DNA from: Bacteroidales bacterium UBA1208
GTDB lineage: Bacteria > Bacteroidota > Bacteroidia > Bacteroidales > P3
DNA length: 33,199 nt
Direction of reading: 5' to 3'
Assembly: GCA_002309955.1 (NCBI GenBank)
Contig: DBXQ01000126.1
Location: 3,155-36,353, forward strand
Below the pieces are notes generated by a model that saw nothing but the letters and a program-made list of their open reading frames with translations, ran no database searches and was not told the origin of the DNA. A program made the translations under genes and the position numbers. Below, in pieces: positions 16,518-23,612 of the stretch (the first letter of the stretch is position 1; every line of letters begins with the position of its first letter).

Positions 16518-17183
16518 ATGAAAAATAAGACTTTGATTCAAATCCTTTTGGGTGTTGTCATCATCGGATTGGCAATTGCACTTTATTTAAGTATTATGAA
16601 ACCCGTGAAGTTTGACAACGAGTACACCAAACGTCGCGATGCATGTGCAGAAAAACTTAAAGCTATCCGCACCCTCGAAGAGGCTTACAAGAACACCTAT
16701 GGCTGCTACACCGGCAGTTTCGACACGTTGTTCAACCGCCTCATGAATGAAGACAGCCTCAAAGTTGTCAACAAAAACATCAACTATGACAAAATCCCCG
16801 AAGATGTTGACATCAACGAGATGACCGAGTCTGAGCAAATCAAGGCGGGTTACGTTAGCCGTGTCACCGAGTACGTTAATCCCATTGACAATTTGCGCAA
16901 ATCCGGCAAATTCAATCTCACTGATGAAGAGATTCTCAATCTTCGTTATGTCCCATATCCCCGCGACAAGAAATACGACTTTTCCCTCCAAGCTGGTTTC
17001 ATTGAGAAGAGCGGATACCAGATGCCCGTCTTCGAATGCTTAGTCCAAATGGAGGATCTCTTGTCCGACATGGATCATCAGCTCGTCGTAAACAAAATTG
17101 CTGAACTGGTACAGAACCAGCGTTTCACTGGCTGGAAAGTGGGCGACATGACCCAGACAGTCACAGACGGTAACTTTGAATAA
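16518..17183 (+). CDS. Single-pass membrane protein of unknown function, pseudopilin-like layout
   Basis: I do not recognise a named family. The 221-residue protein has a basic N terminus (MKNK), one membrane segment (about 7-27) and a soluble remainder of mixed helix and strand character. The stretch RRDACAEKLKAIRTLEEAYKNTYGCYTGSFDTL (39-71) recalls the post-membrane helix and loop of type II secretion pseudopilins, which also often carry a YxxxYGxY-like pattern. There is no prepilin-peptidase site (no Gly before a Phe/Met-x4-Glu). It starts the operon after a good promoter, and the ATG of the DUF3822 gene follows its stop by one base. The pilin comparison is inference. Confidence 0.8.
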   Translation: MKNKTLIQILLGVVIIGLAIALYLSIMKPVKFDNEYTKRRDACAEKLKAIRTLEEAYKNTYGCYTGSFDTLFNRLMNEDSLKVVNKNINYDKIPEDVDINEMTESEQIKAGYVSRVTEYVNPIDNLRKSGKFNLTDEEILNLRYVPYPRDKKYDFSLQAGFIEKSGYQMPVFECLVQMEDLLSDMDHQLVVNKIAELVQNQRFTGWKVGDMTQTVTDGNFE

Positions 17184-17184
17184 A

Positions 17185-18009
17185 ATGTCCTCGATAGTCA
17201 CAGACATCATCACCACAGATAGACCAGTGGCTAACAATGAAAAAAGATTATCCATTTGCCTTCGGTCAAATGGATTTTCTTTTTCGGTATCCACCATCGG
17301 CAATGAACTGCTCACCGTTGGCGACATTCAGTCCGAGCCAAGTCTCCCTGCAAACAATCTCGCCCAATTAGTTACTCAAACCGTGTGTGGAAACGAAGCA
17401 TCATTGGGCTACAAACAAATGAACCTAATTGTCCCATCCATGCAATTTGCATGGATTCCCGACCATCTTTACGACCCAGCCCTCAATCGTCAATACCTCC
17501 AAACGGTCACACATATCAGCGACAGCATCGGCATCTACCATGCCTATTCGGCTCCCCTCAACTCACACATCGTCTTCTCTGCCCCTGCCGACATCGTTAC
17601 CGCATTCAAGGTGAACCTCCCTGGTATTGACATTACCTGTCAGCATGCCATCCTTGCACAAGCCATGATACTCTCCTCCAACACCCCACACCCTGTCATA
17701 CTAATGCATGTCCGCGAAAGTGCAACAGATATTGAGGCTCTCTTCAACGGTCGTCTGCTTCTGTCAGGCAGCTATCCTGCCAACAACAACGAGGACGCTC
17801 TATACCATGCCCTCAGTGTCATGAAACACCTACACCTTGAAACCCCCGATATGGAACTGTACATATGTGGCCTTGTCGACCGCGACTTCTACACTCGTCT
17901 ACAACATTTCTTCCCCAACGTGTCACTCTACACTGGCAAACCATACTCCTTCATCAACCCTGACTTCCAAACACTCCACACCTACAAACATGCCCTAATA
18001 CTCTCTTAA
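17185..18009 (+). CDS. DUF3822 family protein, probable actin/Hsp70-like (ASKHA) fold
   Basis: The 274-residue protein fits DUF3822, for which a Bacteroides structure-based assignment to the ASKHA ATPase superfamily exists as I recall it. Two similar beta-meander units are visible: RLSICLRSNGFSFSVSTIGNELLTVG near the N terminus, and PVILMHVRESATDIEALFNGRLLLSGSYP near residues 170-198. This is the duplicated RNase H-like layout also seen in PilM and GspL. No signal peptide or membrane segment is present. The ATG at 17185 is preferred over an in-frame TTG nine bases upstream because it directly follows the upstream stop. Function unknown; its partner is probably the preceding single-TM protein. 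Confidence 0.8.
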   Translation: MSSIVTDIITTDRPVANNEKRLSICLRSNGFSFSVSTIGNELLTVGDIQSEPSLPANNLAQLVTQTVCGNEASLGYKQMNLIVPSMQFAWIPDHLYDPALNRQYLQTVTHISDSIGIYHAYSAPLNSHIVFSAPADIVTAFKVNLPGIDITCQHAILAQAMILSSNTPHPVILMHVRESATDIEALFNGRLLLSGSYPANNNEDALYHALSVMKHLHLETPDMELYICGLVDRDFYTRLQHFFPNVSLYTGKPYSFINPDFQTLHTYKHALILS

Positions 18010-18046
18010 TTTTTTTATTTTCATTCACAACTTTCAACATTCAAAC

Positions 18047-18595
18047 ATGCGTATCATAGCTGGTTCTCTCAAAGGTCGACGACTCAATCCCCCCACATCC
18101 CTGCCTGTGCGACCCACCACCGATATGGCTCGCGAAAGTCTTTTCAACATCCTCAACAACTATGTCGACTATGACGAATGCACTGTCATGGACCTTTTTG
18201 CCGGTACCGGAGCCGTCTCCTTTGAGTTTGTCTCACGCGGAGCCAAAGAGGTCACATCTATCGACATCAACAACCAATGCATTGACTTTATCAAACAATC
18301 CGCTTCCCATATGGGAGTCACTAACCTCCGTGCCGTCCGTTCCGATGTTTTCGAACTCCTGAAACGAGCATATAAAAAGTTCGACATTATTTTTGCCGAC
18401 CCTCCCTACGCACTCGAAAATCTAAACCTCTTACCCGAAATCGTGTTCAACAGCAATGTCCTCACCGACGACGGAATCTTTATCCTTGAACACCCTCGCG
18501 AATACCAGTTCGATAGCCATCCCCATTTCTGGCAACATCGCAACTACGGCAAAGTCAACTTCACCTTCTTTGCCCAGCAACTTGATGAAGAATAA
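18047..18595 (+). CDS. rsmD: 16S rRNA (guanine966-N2)-methyltransferase RsmD
   Basis: RsmD methylates G966 of 16S rRNA using S-adenosylmethionine. The 182-residue product has the start MRIIAGSLKGRRL typical of the family. The SAM-binding loop is DLFAGTGAVSFEFVSRGA (49-66), with acidic Asp73 after it, and the N-methyltransferase catalytic motif is DPPY at 118-121. Length is normal. It lies 37 bases after DUF3822, separated by a T-rich stretch without a hairpin. Confidence 0.95.
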   Translation: MRIIAGSLKGRRLNPPTSLPVRPTTDMARESLFNILNNYVDYDECTVMDLFAGTGAVSFEFVSRGAKEVTSIDINNQCIDFIKQSASHMGVTNLRAVRSDVFELLKRAYKKFDIIFADPPYALENLNLLPEIVFNSNVLTDDGIFILEHPREYQFDSHPHFWQHRNYGKVNFTFFAQQLDEE

Positions 18596-18638
18596 TGGTT
18601 AATATTATATAGTTTATTGAACAAAAAGAAATAATATC

Positions 18639-19586
18639 ATGAAAGCAGTTGTTAAAACCCAATTTTCTTTCCCCAAACAGAAAAGTCTCTATGTGGGCAA
18701 AGTCCGCGATGTATACAATATCGATGACAAATACATGGCCATGGTTGTCAGCGACCGTATCAGCGCTTTCGATGTAGTACTGCCCAAAGGCATTCCATAC
18801 AAAGGTCAAGTCTTGAATCAGATAGCTGCTAAGTTCCTCGACGCCACTGCCGACATCGTTCCTAATTGGAAACTCGCCACCCCTGATCCCATGGTGACCG
18901 TAGGCCTCAAATGTGAAGGTTTTCGTGTCGAAATGATTGTCCGTGGCTATCTTGCAGGTAGTGCTTGGCGTGAATACAAAGCCGGTGCCCGTACCCTCTG
19001 TGGAGTCCTCCTGCCCGAAGGAATGGTCGAAAACCAGAAATTCCCCACACCCATACTCACACCCACCACTAAAGCCGACGAAGGACACGACGAAAACATC
19101 TCGCGCGAAGAGATTATCCGCACCGGCCTTGTTGAAAAAGAGGATTACGAACAACTCGAAAAATACGCTCTCGCACTCTTCCAACGTGGCACCGAAATCG
19201 CTGCACAAAAAGGCCTTATTCTGGTCGACACCAAATATGAATTTGGCAAACGCGACGGAAAAATATACCTCATCGACGAAATCCATACCCCTGACAGCAG
19301 TCGCTACTTCTATGCCGATGGCTACGAAGAACGTCTGGCAAAAGGAGAACATCAGCGTCAACTCTCCAAAGAATTTGTCCGCGAATGGCTCATGTCCAAC
19401 GGATTTCAAGGCAAAGAAGGGCAACAAGTCCCTGAAATGACCGACGAAATAGTCAACAGCATTACCGACCGTTATATTGAACTTTACGAACACATAACCG
19501 GTGAGAAATTCCAAAAAGCGGAAGACTGCTCCGACATTGTGGGACGTATCGAGCGAAATGTCACCGAGTGCCTTAATACCCTGTAA
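18639..19586 (+). CDS. purC: SAICAR synthetase PurC
   Basis: PurC joins aspartate to CAIR using ATP in purine synthesis. The 315-residue protein is the long form, like the yeast enzyme, compared with about 237 in E. coli. Visible signatures are VGKVRDVYNIDDKYMAMV near the N terminus, DRISAFDVVLPKG, EMIVRGYLAGSAW near residue 104 and IDEIHTPDSSRYF near 217. No other purine gene is in the window. It sits between rsmD (43-base gap) and the CYTH gene (nine bases) and is probably co-transcribed. A 461-residue opposite-strand frame across it is a shadow. Confidence 0.97.
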   Translation: MKAVVKTQFSFPKQKSLYVGKVRDVYNIDDKYMAMVVSDRISAFDVVLPKGIPYKGQVLNQIAAKFLDATADIVPNWKLATPDPMVTVGLKCEGFRVEMIVRGYLAGSAWREYKAGARTLCGVLLPEGMVENQKFPTPILTPTTKADEGHDENISREEIIRTGLVEKEDYEQLEKYALALFQRGTEIAAQKGLILVDTKYEFGKRDGKIYLIDEIHTPDSSRYFYADGYEERLAKGEHQRQLSKEFVREWLMSNGFQGKEGQQVPEMTDEIVNSITDRYIELYEHITGEKFQKAEDCSDIVGRIERNVTECLNTL

Positions 19587-19595
19587 ACCCATCCC

Positions 19596-20081
19596 ATGGA
19601 AATAGAACGCAAATATCTTGTATCCCAAGTGCCAGCCAATCTTGACCAATTCAGGCATTTGGAAATAGAACAAGCCTACCTCTGTACATCCCCCACGCTG
19701 CGAATCCGCCGCATGGGGGATTCTTTCATCCTTACCGTAAAAGAGCGTATTATTCTCAACTCCACCGCTATCCACAACCGGGAAGAAGAATTCACCCTCT
19801 CTGCCGAGAGCTATAAACGACTTCTGGCCAAATGCGACAGCGGGCATGTCTCCAAAACACGCTATTTTATCGACCTTTACCACCTCACCGCCAACGAAGC
19901 CTACCAAGGTCTCACTGCCGAACTTGACGTATTCCATGGTCGACACGATGGTCTATTGTTAGTTGAAGTAGAATTTCCTAACACAGAGAGAGCCAATTCT
20001 TTCACGCCACCCAATTGGTTTGGTGAGGATGTGTCCTCAAATCCTTGCTATCGCAACAGCTTCCTTGCATCAATGCCCTGA
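19596..20081 (+). CDS. CYTH-domain (triphosphate tunnel) protein
   Basis: The 161-residue protein is a short CYTH domain, the tunnel-fold family that includes inorganic triphosphatases, thiamine triphosphatase and class IV adenylate cyclases. It begins with the diagnostic ExExK motif (MEIERKYL: Glu2, Glu4, Lys6). It then has alternating charged strands facing a tunnel (LRIRRMGDSFILTVKER, RYFIDLY, LTAELDVFHG, LLLVEVEF). Bacterial proteins of this size most often hydrolyse inorganic triphosphate, but the substrate here is not determined. It follows purC by nine bases. Confidence 0.92.
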   Translation: MEIERKYLVSQVPANLDQFRHLEIEQAYLCTSPTLRIRRMGDSFILTVKERIILNSTAIHNREEEFTLSAESYKRLLAKCDSGHVSKTRYFIDLYHLTANEAYQGLTAELDVFHGRHDGLLLVEVEFPNTERANSFTPPNWFGEDVSSNPCYRNSFLASMP

Positions 20082-20107
20082 CAAAACCCTTATTAAACAC
20101 CTGCCCC

Positions 20108-21718
20108 GTGAAGAAGATTCCCCACACCTTTACAATCGTTTTTGCCCTCATTCTCCTTGCGGCCATATGCACATGGTTCGTACCCGCAGGCGAATTTGTC
20201 CGCGAATCTGTAACCATACAAAATGCCGATGGCTCCACCTCTGTCCGTGAAGTGGTACGCAACGATTCATTCCGTTACGTGGAGCGAAACCCACAGACAT
20301 GGCAAATCTTCTCAGCCCTCTTCGATGGTTTTGTCGACAAGGCCGACATCATCATCTTCATCCTCATGGTAGGTGGTGCCTTCAACATCCTTAACAACAG
20401 CCGTGCTATCGAAGTGGGTGTCATGGCTTTCCTCCGCCGTGTATTGCGGCTAAACCGATACCGTTTCTTCAAAAAGTTAGGCGTAGAGAATATCATCATC
20501 ACCCTCATCATGATTATGTTCAGCCTCTTCGGAGCCGTCTTTGGCATGAGCGAAGAGACCATCGCCTTTGTCATCATCTTTATCCCCCTCGCTATCTCTA
20601 TGGGCTACGATTCCATAGTAGGCGTTTGCATGTGTTATGTAGCCGCCCATGTGGGCTTTGCCGGTGCCATGCTCAACCCATTCACTATTGGCATCGCCCA
20701 AGGCATTGCTGACATTCCAATCTTCTCCGGACTTGAATACCGTTTCTTCTGCTGGATTTTGCTCACCCTTATCGGCATCGCCTTTGTGCTCTGGTACGCG
20801 AATCATGTGAAACGCCATCCCGAAAAATCCCCTACATATAAACTCGACAACTACTGGCGCCAGCGTTCCGAAGAGCAGCACCAAAACCCTGTTGCCTATA
20901 CCACACCGCGCTCCGCTTGGGTTATCTTCTTCCTTCTACTCGCAGTCATGGCATTTTGCGCTGTCGCCATGCCCTCTACCACCGTTTCAGTGGGTAGGGG
21001 AGAGGCAGCCTTGCCGCTCATGCCAATCCTTGCCATCCTTTTCCTTGGCACCGGCATTCTCACCCTGCGCAAATCCGTCCACTTCTTCATTCTCGACATA
21101 CTCTTTTTCACCATCTGCTTCCTCGTTGTCGGTGTGCTGGGTTACGGTTGGTATGTCAAAGAAATTTCCGCGCTCTTCTTAGCCATGGGCATATGCAGTG
21201 GTATTGCCGACAAACAATCTGCCGACGACATCGCAAAACTCTTCCTTGCCGGATGTAAAGACATCCTCTCTGCCGCCTTGGTCGTTGGTCTCGCCAGCGG
21301 CATCATTTTCATTCTTCGCGACGGGAAAATCATTGACACACTCCTCTACGGTCTCACCCGCTCACTGGCCGAAACAGGCGATGTGGCATCGGTAGGAGCC
21401 ATGTATGTCTTCCAGACACTCCTCAACCTCATCATGCCCTCTGGCTCAGCCAAGGCGGCACTCACCATGCCCATCATGGCCCAATTCTCCGACCTCATCG
21501 GTGTCAGCCGCCAGACTGCCGTGCTGGCCTTCCAATTCGGCGACGGCTTCACCAACATGCTTACACCCACCAGCGGCGTACTCATCGCCGTACTCGGTGT
21601 TGCCAAAATCCCTTACGCCACATGGGTCAAATGGGTTTGGAAATTCATTCTGGCCTTGATATTCATTGGGTTCATCCTTCTCCTGCCAACCATATTCATC
21701 AGTTTCCCCGGATTTTAA
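20108..21718 (+). CDS. YfcC-family membrane transporter
   Basis: The 536-residue protein has about 12 hydrophobic segments and belongs to the YfcC/C4-dicarboxylate anaerobic carrier group, related to basic amino acid antiporters. The opening KKIPHTFTIVFALILLAAICTWFVPAGEF is diagnostic. Internal motifs include GMSEETIAFVIIFIPLAISMGYDS and, near the C terminus, MPSGSAKAALTMPIMAQFSDLIGVSRQTAVLAFQFGDGFTNMLTPTSG. The GTG start at 20108 is chosen because it matches the family's N terminus (VKK read as MKK) and leaves the CYTH gene clear. An in-frame TTG at 20045 would overlap CYTH. Substrate, amino acid or dicarboxylate, is undetermined. Confidence 0.9.
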   Translation: MKKIPHTFTIVFALILLAAICTWFVPAGEFVRESVTIQNADGSTSVREVVRNDSFRYVERNPQTWQIFSALFDGFVDKADIIIFILMVGGAFNILNNSRAIEVGVMAFLRRVLRLNRYRFFKKLGVENIIITLIMIMFSLFGAVFGMSEETIAFVIIFIPLAISMGYDSIVGVCMCYVAAHVGFAGAMLNPFTIGIAQGIADIPIFSGLEYRFFCWILLTLIGIAFVLWYANHVKRHPEKSPTYKLDNYWRQRSEEQHQNPVAYTTPRSAWVIFFLLLAVMAFCAVAMPSTTVSVGRGEAALPLMPILAILFLGTGILTLRKSVHFFILDILFFTICFLVVGVLGYGWYVKEISALFLAMGICSGIADKQSADDIAKLFLAGCKDILSAALVVGLASGIIFILRDGKIIDTLLYGLTRSLAETGDVASVGAMYVFQTLLNLIMPSGSAKAALTMPIMAQFSDLIGVSRQTAVLAFQFGDGFTNMLTPTSGVLIAVLGVAKIPYATWVKWVWKFILALIFIGFILLLPTIFISFPGF

Positions 21719-21730
21719 ACAATATTACCC

Positions 21731-22873
21731 ATGAAGAGAATCATCATTTTTTCAGTCATTGCAATGCTGGCCATTCCTATCGTCCGTTCGCAGGATTCTG
21801 CCTACGCCCGCTATATAATCAAAACACTCTCTTCCGACCAAATGTACGGCAGGGGATTCTGCCACCACGGCGACTCCATCGCTGCCCGGTTTCTCGCATC
21901 CGAAATGAAACATCTGGGCCTACTTCCCCTACAAGTCGACTACATGCAGCACTACACACTCGATTGCTACGGCCTCGAAGGCCCTATCTCACTCGCCATC
22001 AACGGCATCGAACTACAACCTTACACCCAATTCAGACTCATACCATACAGCTCCGTAAAATTCAACAAAATAAATGCCGAAGCATCGTGGTCCAAACAAC
22101 TCAAAGACGGCACCTGGATAGTAGGGGTGAAGCAACTCGACACATACGCACCCATCGCTGGCCCACAAAAAGCCAACCCAATCTTCATCGAAGTTATCGA
22201 CACCCTTATAACCAAACGTATACGTAAAGTAAAAGCCGATATTCCACTACAGTTCCATAAAGACTACAAAACCCAAAACGTAGTAGGGTATGTCCGTGGC
22301 GTAATTGACAGTATGATCGTTTTTACTGCACACTACGACCATTGCGGCACCATGGGCGACGGCATTATCTTCCATGGTGCACACGACAATGCCAGCGGGG
22401 TTGCTGCCGTGATGGACCTTGCACGCATGGCTGCAGCACAAAAGCCGTATTACACCATGGTTTTCATGCTCTTCAGCGGAGAAGAGTCTGGCTTGCTGGG
22501 GTCACACTACGCAGCCGAGAATCCCCTTATTGAATACGCTAAAGTCAAAATGCTCTGCAACATCGACATGTTTTGCGGGGGAGACGAAGGTATCATGGTG
22601 TTCAACGCCAAAAGCCAAGACACCAAACAATTCTACGAACAGCTGAAAGATCTAAACAACAAAAGCCATGCTGCTGTTGAAATCCGTCCGCGCGAAAACC
22701 GTCCCAACAGCGACCATTATTGGTTTTCAAACCTTTGTCCGTCAATCTTTCTGCTCACCATGGGTGGACCATACGGGGGCTACCACGACCCAGCCGACAA
22801 ATGTGAATCTTGCGGACTTGTCCATTACAACTCCTACATGCAAATGATAAAACAACTGGCTGGACTGGAATAA
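21731..22873 (+). CDS. Exported M28-family zinc aminopeptidase
   Basis: The 380-residue protein has a signal peptide (MKRIIIFSVIAMLAIPIVRSQ) and the full M28 two-zinc site: His201 (TAHYDH), bridging Asp219 (HDNASG), Glu251/Glu252 (SGEESGLLGS), Asp279 (NIDMF) and His329 (NSDHYW). Residues about 80-185 form an insert like a degenerate protease-associated domain. It probably trims N-terminal residues from peptides in the periplasm or outside the cell. It lies 12 bases after the YfcC-type transporter. A peptide-to-amino-acid supply role for the two genes is plausible. It is the last long gene of the plus-strand run. Confidence 0.93.
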   Translation: MKRIIIFSVIAMLAIPIVRSQDSAYARYIIKTLSSDQMYGRGFCHHGDSIAARFLASEMKHLGLLPLQVDYMQHYTLDCYGLEGPISLAINGIELQPYTQFRLIPYSSVKFNKINAEASWSKQLKDGTWIVGVKQLDTYAPIAGPQKANPIFIEVIDTLITKRIRKVKADIPLQFHKDYKTQNVVGYVRGVIDSMIVFTAHYDHCGTMGDGIIFHGAHDNASGVAAVMDLARMAAAQKPYYTMVFMLFSGEESGLLGSHYAAENPLIEYAKVKMLCNIDMFCGGDEGIMVFNAKSQDTKQFYEQLKDLNNKSHAAVEIRPRENRPNSDHYWFSNLCPSIFLLTMGGPYGGYHDPADKCESCGLVHYNSYMQMIKQLAGLE

Positions 22874-22936
22874 TCATCCACAATCCGTTTTCCTGTACAT
22901 CACAATACAAACTTTCAGAAAGATGACTTTCAAAAG

Positions 22937-23068
22937 ATGAAACAGCATTCTTCAAAATTTCTGAAAACCACATTGATTGTATCAGTTTCAATCTTGGTGA
23001 TTCTTCAAGTTTTTTTGGTCGTTTTTGCTGTCGTAAAATATATAAGCCCTCAGTATATGCAAGATTAG
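22937..23068 (+). CDS. Possible 43-residue single-TM small protein
   Basis: An ATG frame of 44 codons begins MKQHSSKFLKTTLIV and ends VVKYISPQYMQD. It has a basic N terminus, one strongly hydrophobic stretch (about 12-33) and a short polar tail. This is the classic layout of small bacterial membrane proteins. It starts 63 bases after the M28 stop, and no clear promoter is visible. An opposite-strand frame of similar quality exists, so coding is not certain. The last codons form one arm of the inverted repeat at 23045-23118. Confidence 0.35.
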   Translation: MKQHSSKFLKTTLIVSVSILVILQVFLVVFAVVKYISPQYMQD

Positions 23069-23118
23069 TAATTATTCCATGCATTATGGAATATCGCTAT
23101 CAAGAGCATAAGAGGGCT
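23045..23118. ncRNA. Long imperfect inverted repeat, possible structured RNA
   Basis: Three nested stems line up. AGCCCTC (23045-23051) pairs with GAGGGCT (23112-23118), TATGC (23056-23060) with GCATA (23106-23110), and TATTCCAT (23073-23080) with ATGGAATA (23086-23093) over a five-base loop. The open internal loops are 12 bases on each side. No T-run follows, so it does not look like an intrinsic terminator. It may be a structured RNA or the remnant of a mobile repeat; nothing here decides. Confidence 0.35.
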
Positions 23119-23166
23119 GCAACAATACGCAGAACGTGTGTACAGAAAAGAGCATTATTAAATACT

Positions 23167-23290
23167 TTACTTAACATAACACCGATACTCGTAAAATTTG
23201 GAATTGGTTTTTGTGAGCTGACATTTCGTCTCGAAAACTGATAATCGCTGGCCAGATTTTGGCATTATCCCAAATCGGCCATTAGGCTAA
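23167..23290 (-). repeat. Dispersed-repeat copy with a 32-codon frame and hairpin
   Basis: On the minus strand the sequence at 23272-23288 matches the first 17 bases of the window with one change. It runs into an ATG frame (complement 23167-23265, 32 residues starting MPKSGQRLSVFETKC). I associate peptides of this kind with short spurious hypotheticals in repeats of Prevotella-like genomes, but cannot verify that. A hairpin at 23249-23281 pairs TGGCC-A-GATTTTGG with CCCAAATC-GGCCA across CATTAT, with one bulge and one mismatch. A real gene is unlikely. Confidence 0.45.
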
Positions 23291-23381
23291 GCAGGCCTCT
23301 GGCTGAGACTGTTCAAGAACAAAGCAGAGACATATGAGATGGACAAGCTGATAATAACCGTTTTATTTCGTTTCCCGTCTC

Positions 23382-23406
23382 GGTGACCGATATAGGCTCG
23401 GTCGCC
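23382..23406 (+). terminator. Hairpin with T-rich tail
   Basis: GGTGACCGA (23382-23390) pairs with TCGGTCGCC (23398-23406), nine pairs including one G-T, over the loop TATAGGC. CTTCTTTCG follows. It could stop plus-strand transcription leaving the M28 gene, although the T-run is weak. Confidence 0.4.
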
Positions 23407-23424
23407 CTTCTTTCGCGTCTTAGT

Positions 23425-23480
23425 CCTCAGTTCTCCCATCGTTCTCCCATCGTTCTCCTATTTCAGAAGGAGAACTGAGG
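23425..23480. repeat. 12-bp inverted repeat enclosing an 11-bp tandem repeat
   Basis: CCTCAGTTCTCC (23425-23436) and GGAGAACTGAGG (23469-23480) are exact inverse copies. Between and over the left arm, the unit GTTCTCCCATC occurs at 23430-23440 and 23441-23451, with a variant GTTCTCCTAT at 23452-23461. Each unit carries TTCTCC, so any of the three can pair with the single GGAGAA arm. Confidence 0.75.
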
Positions 23481-23528
23481 TAGAACGGGGGGTAAAAGAG
23501 TTTCTGTAGTGTTTCGAATGGAAATCGA

Positions 23529-23568
23529 AAAACAAAAAACAAAGAGGGTTGCCTTATAGTAGCAACCC
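23529..23568 (-). terminator. Intrinsic terminator of the gyrA-TPR unit
   Basis: Read on the minus strand, GGGTTGC (23568-23562) and GCAACCC (23552-23546) form a seven-pair stem with a nine-base loop. CTCTTTGTTTTTTGTTTTT follows. It lies 45-85 bases after the TPR gene stop. Confidence 0.75.
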
Positions 23569-23571
23569 CCC

Positions 23572-23587
23572 TGTCATGAAAATGACA
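23572..23587. repeat. Small GAAA-loop hairpin after the TPR gene
   Basis: TGTCAT-GAAA-ATGACA is a perfect six-pair stem in plus-strand notation, between the TPR gene stop and its terminator. On the minus-strand transcript the loop is TTTC. It may protect the 3' end of the message, or may be incidental. Confidence 0.4.
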
Positions 23588-23612
23588 TTATTGTTTATAT
23601 GTTTCGAATGCC

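Noticed and set aside
18561..19946. 461-residue minus-strand frame across purC and CYTH
   Set aside because: It is fully antisense to genes with complete family motifs and has no recognisable domain. Similar antisense frames over gyrA (24867-26123, 26172-27215) were rejected for the same reason.
20045..20107. TTG start giving the YfcC-type transporter 21 extra residues
   Set aside because: It overlaps the CYTH gene, and the added residues do not match the family. The GTG at 20108 does.
23167..23183. TTATGTTAAGT on the minus strand, resembling the XerD arm of dif
   Set aside because: The 11 bases match the E. coli XerD arm at ten positions. The expected XerC arm six bases upstream matches only about three of eleven, and one such 10/11 match is expected by chance in a window this size.
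23430..23461. Tandem GTTCTCC units as a CRISPR array
   Set aside because: The units are 11 bases, directly adjacent, without spacers, and there are no cas genes.
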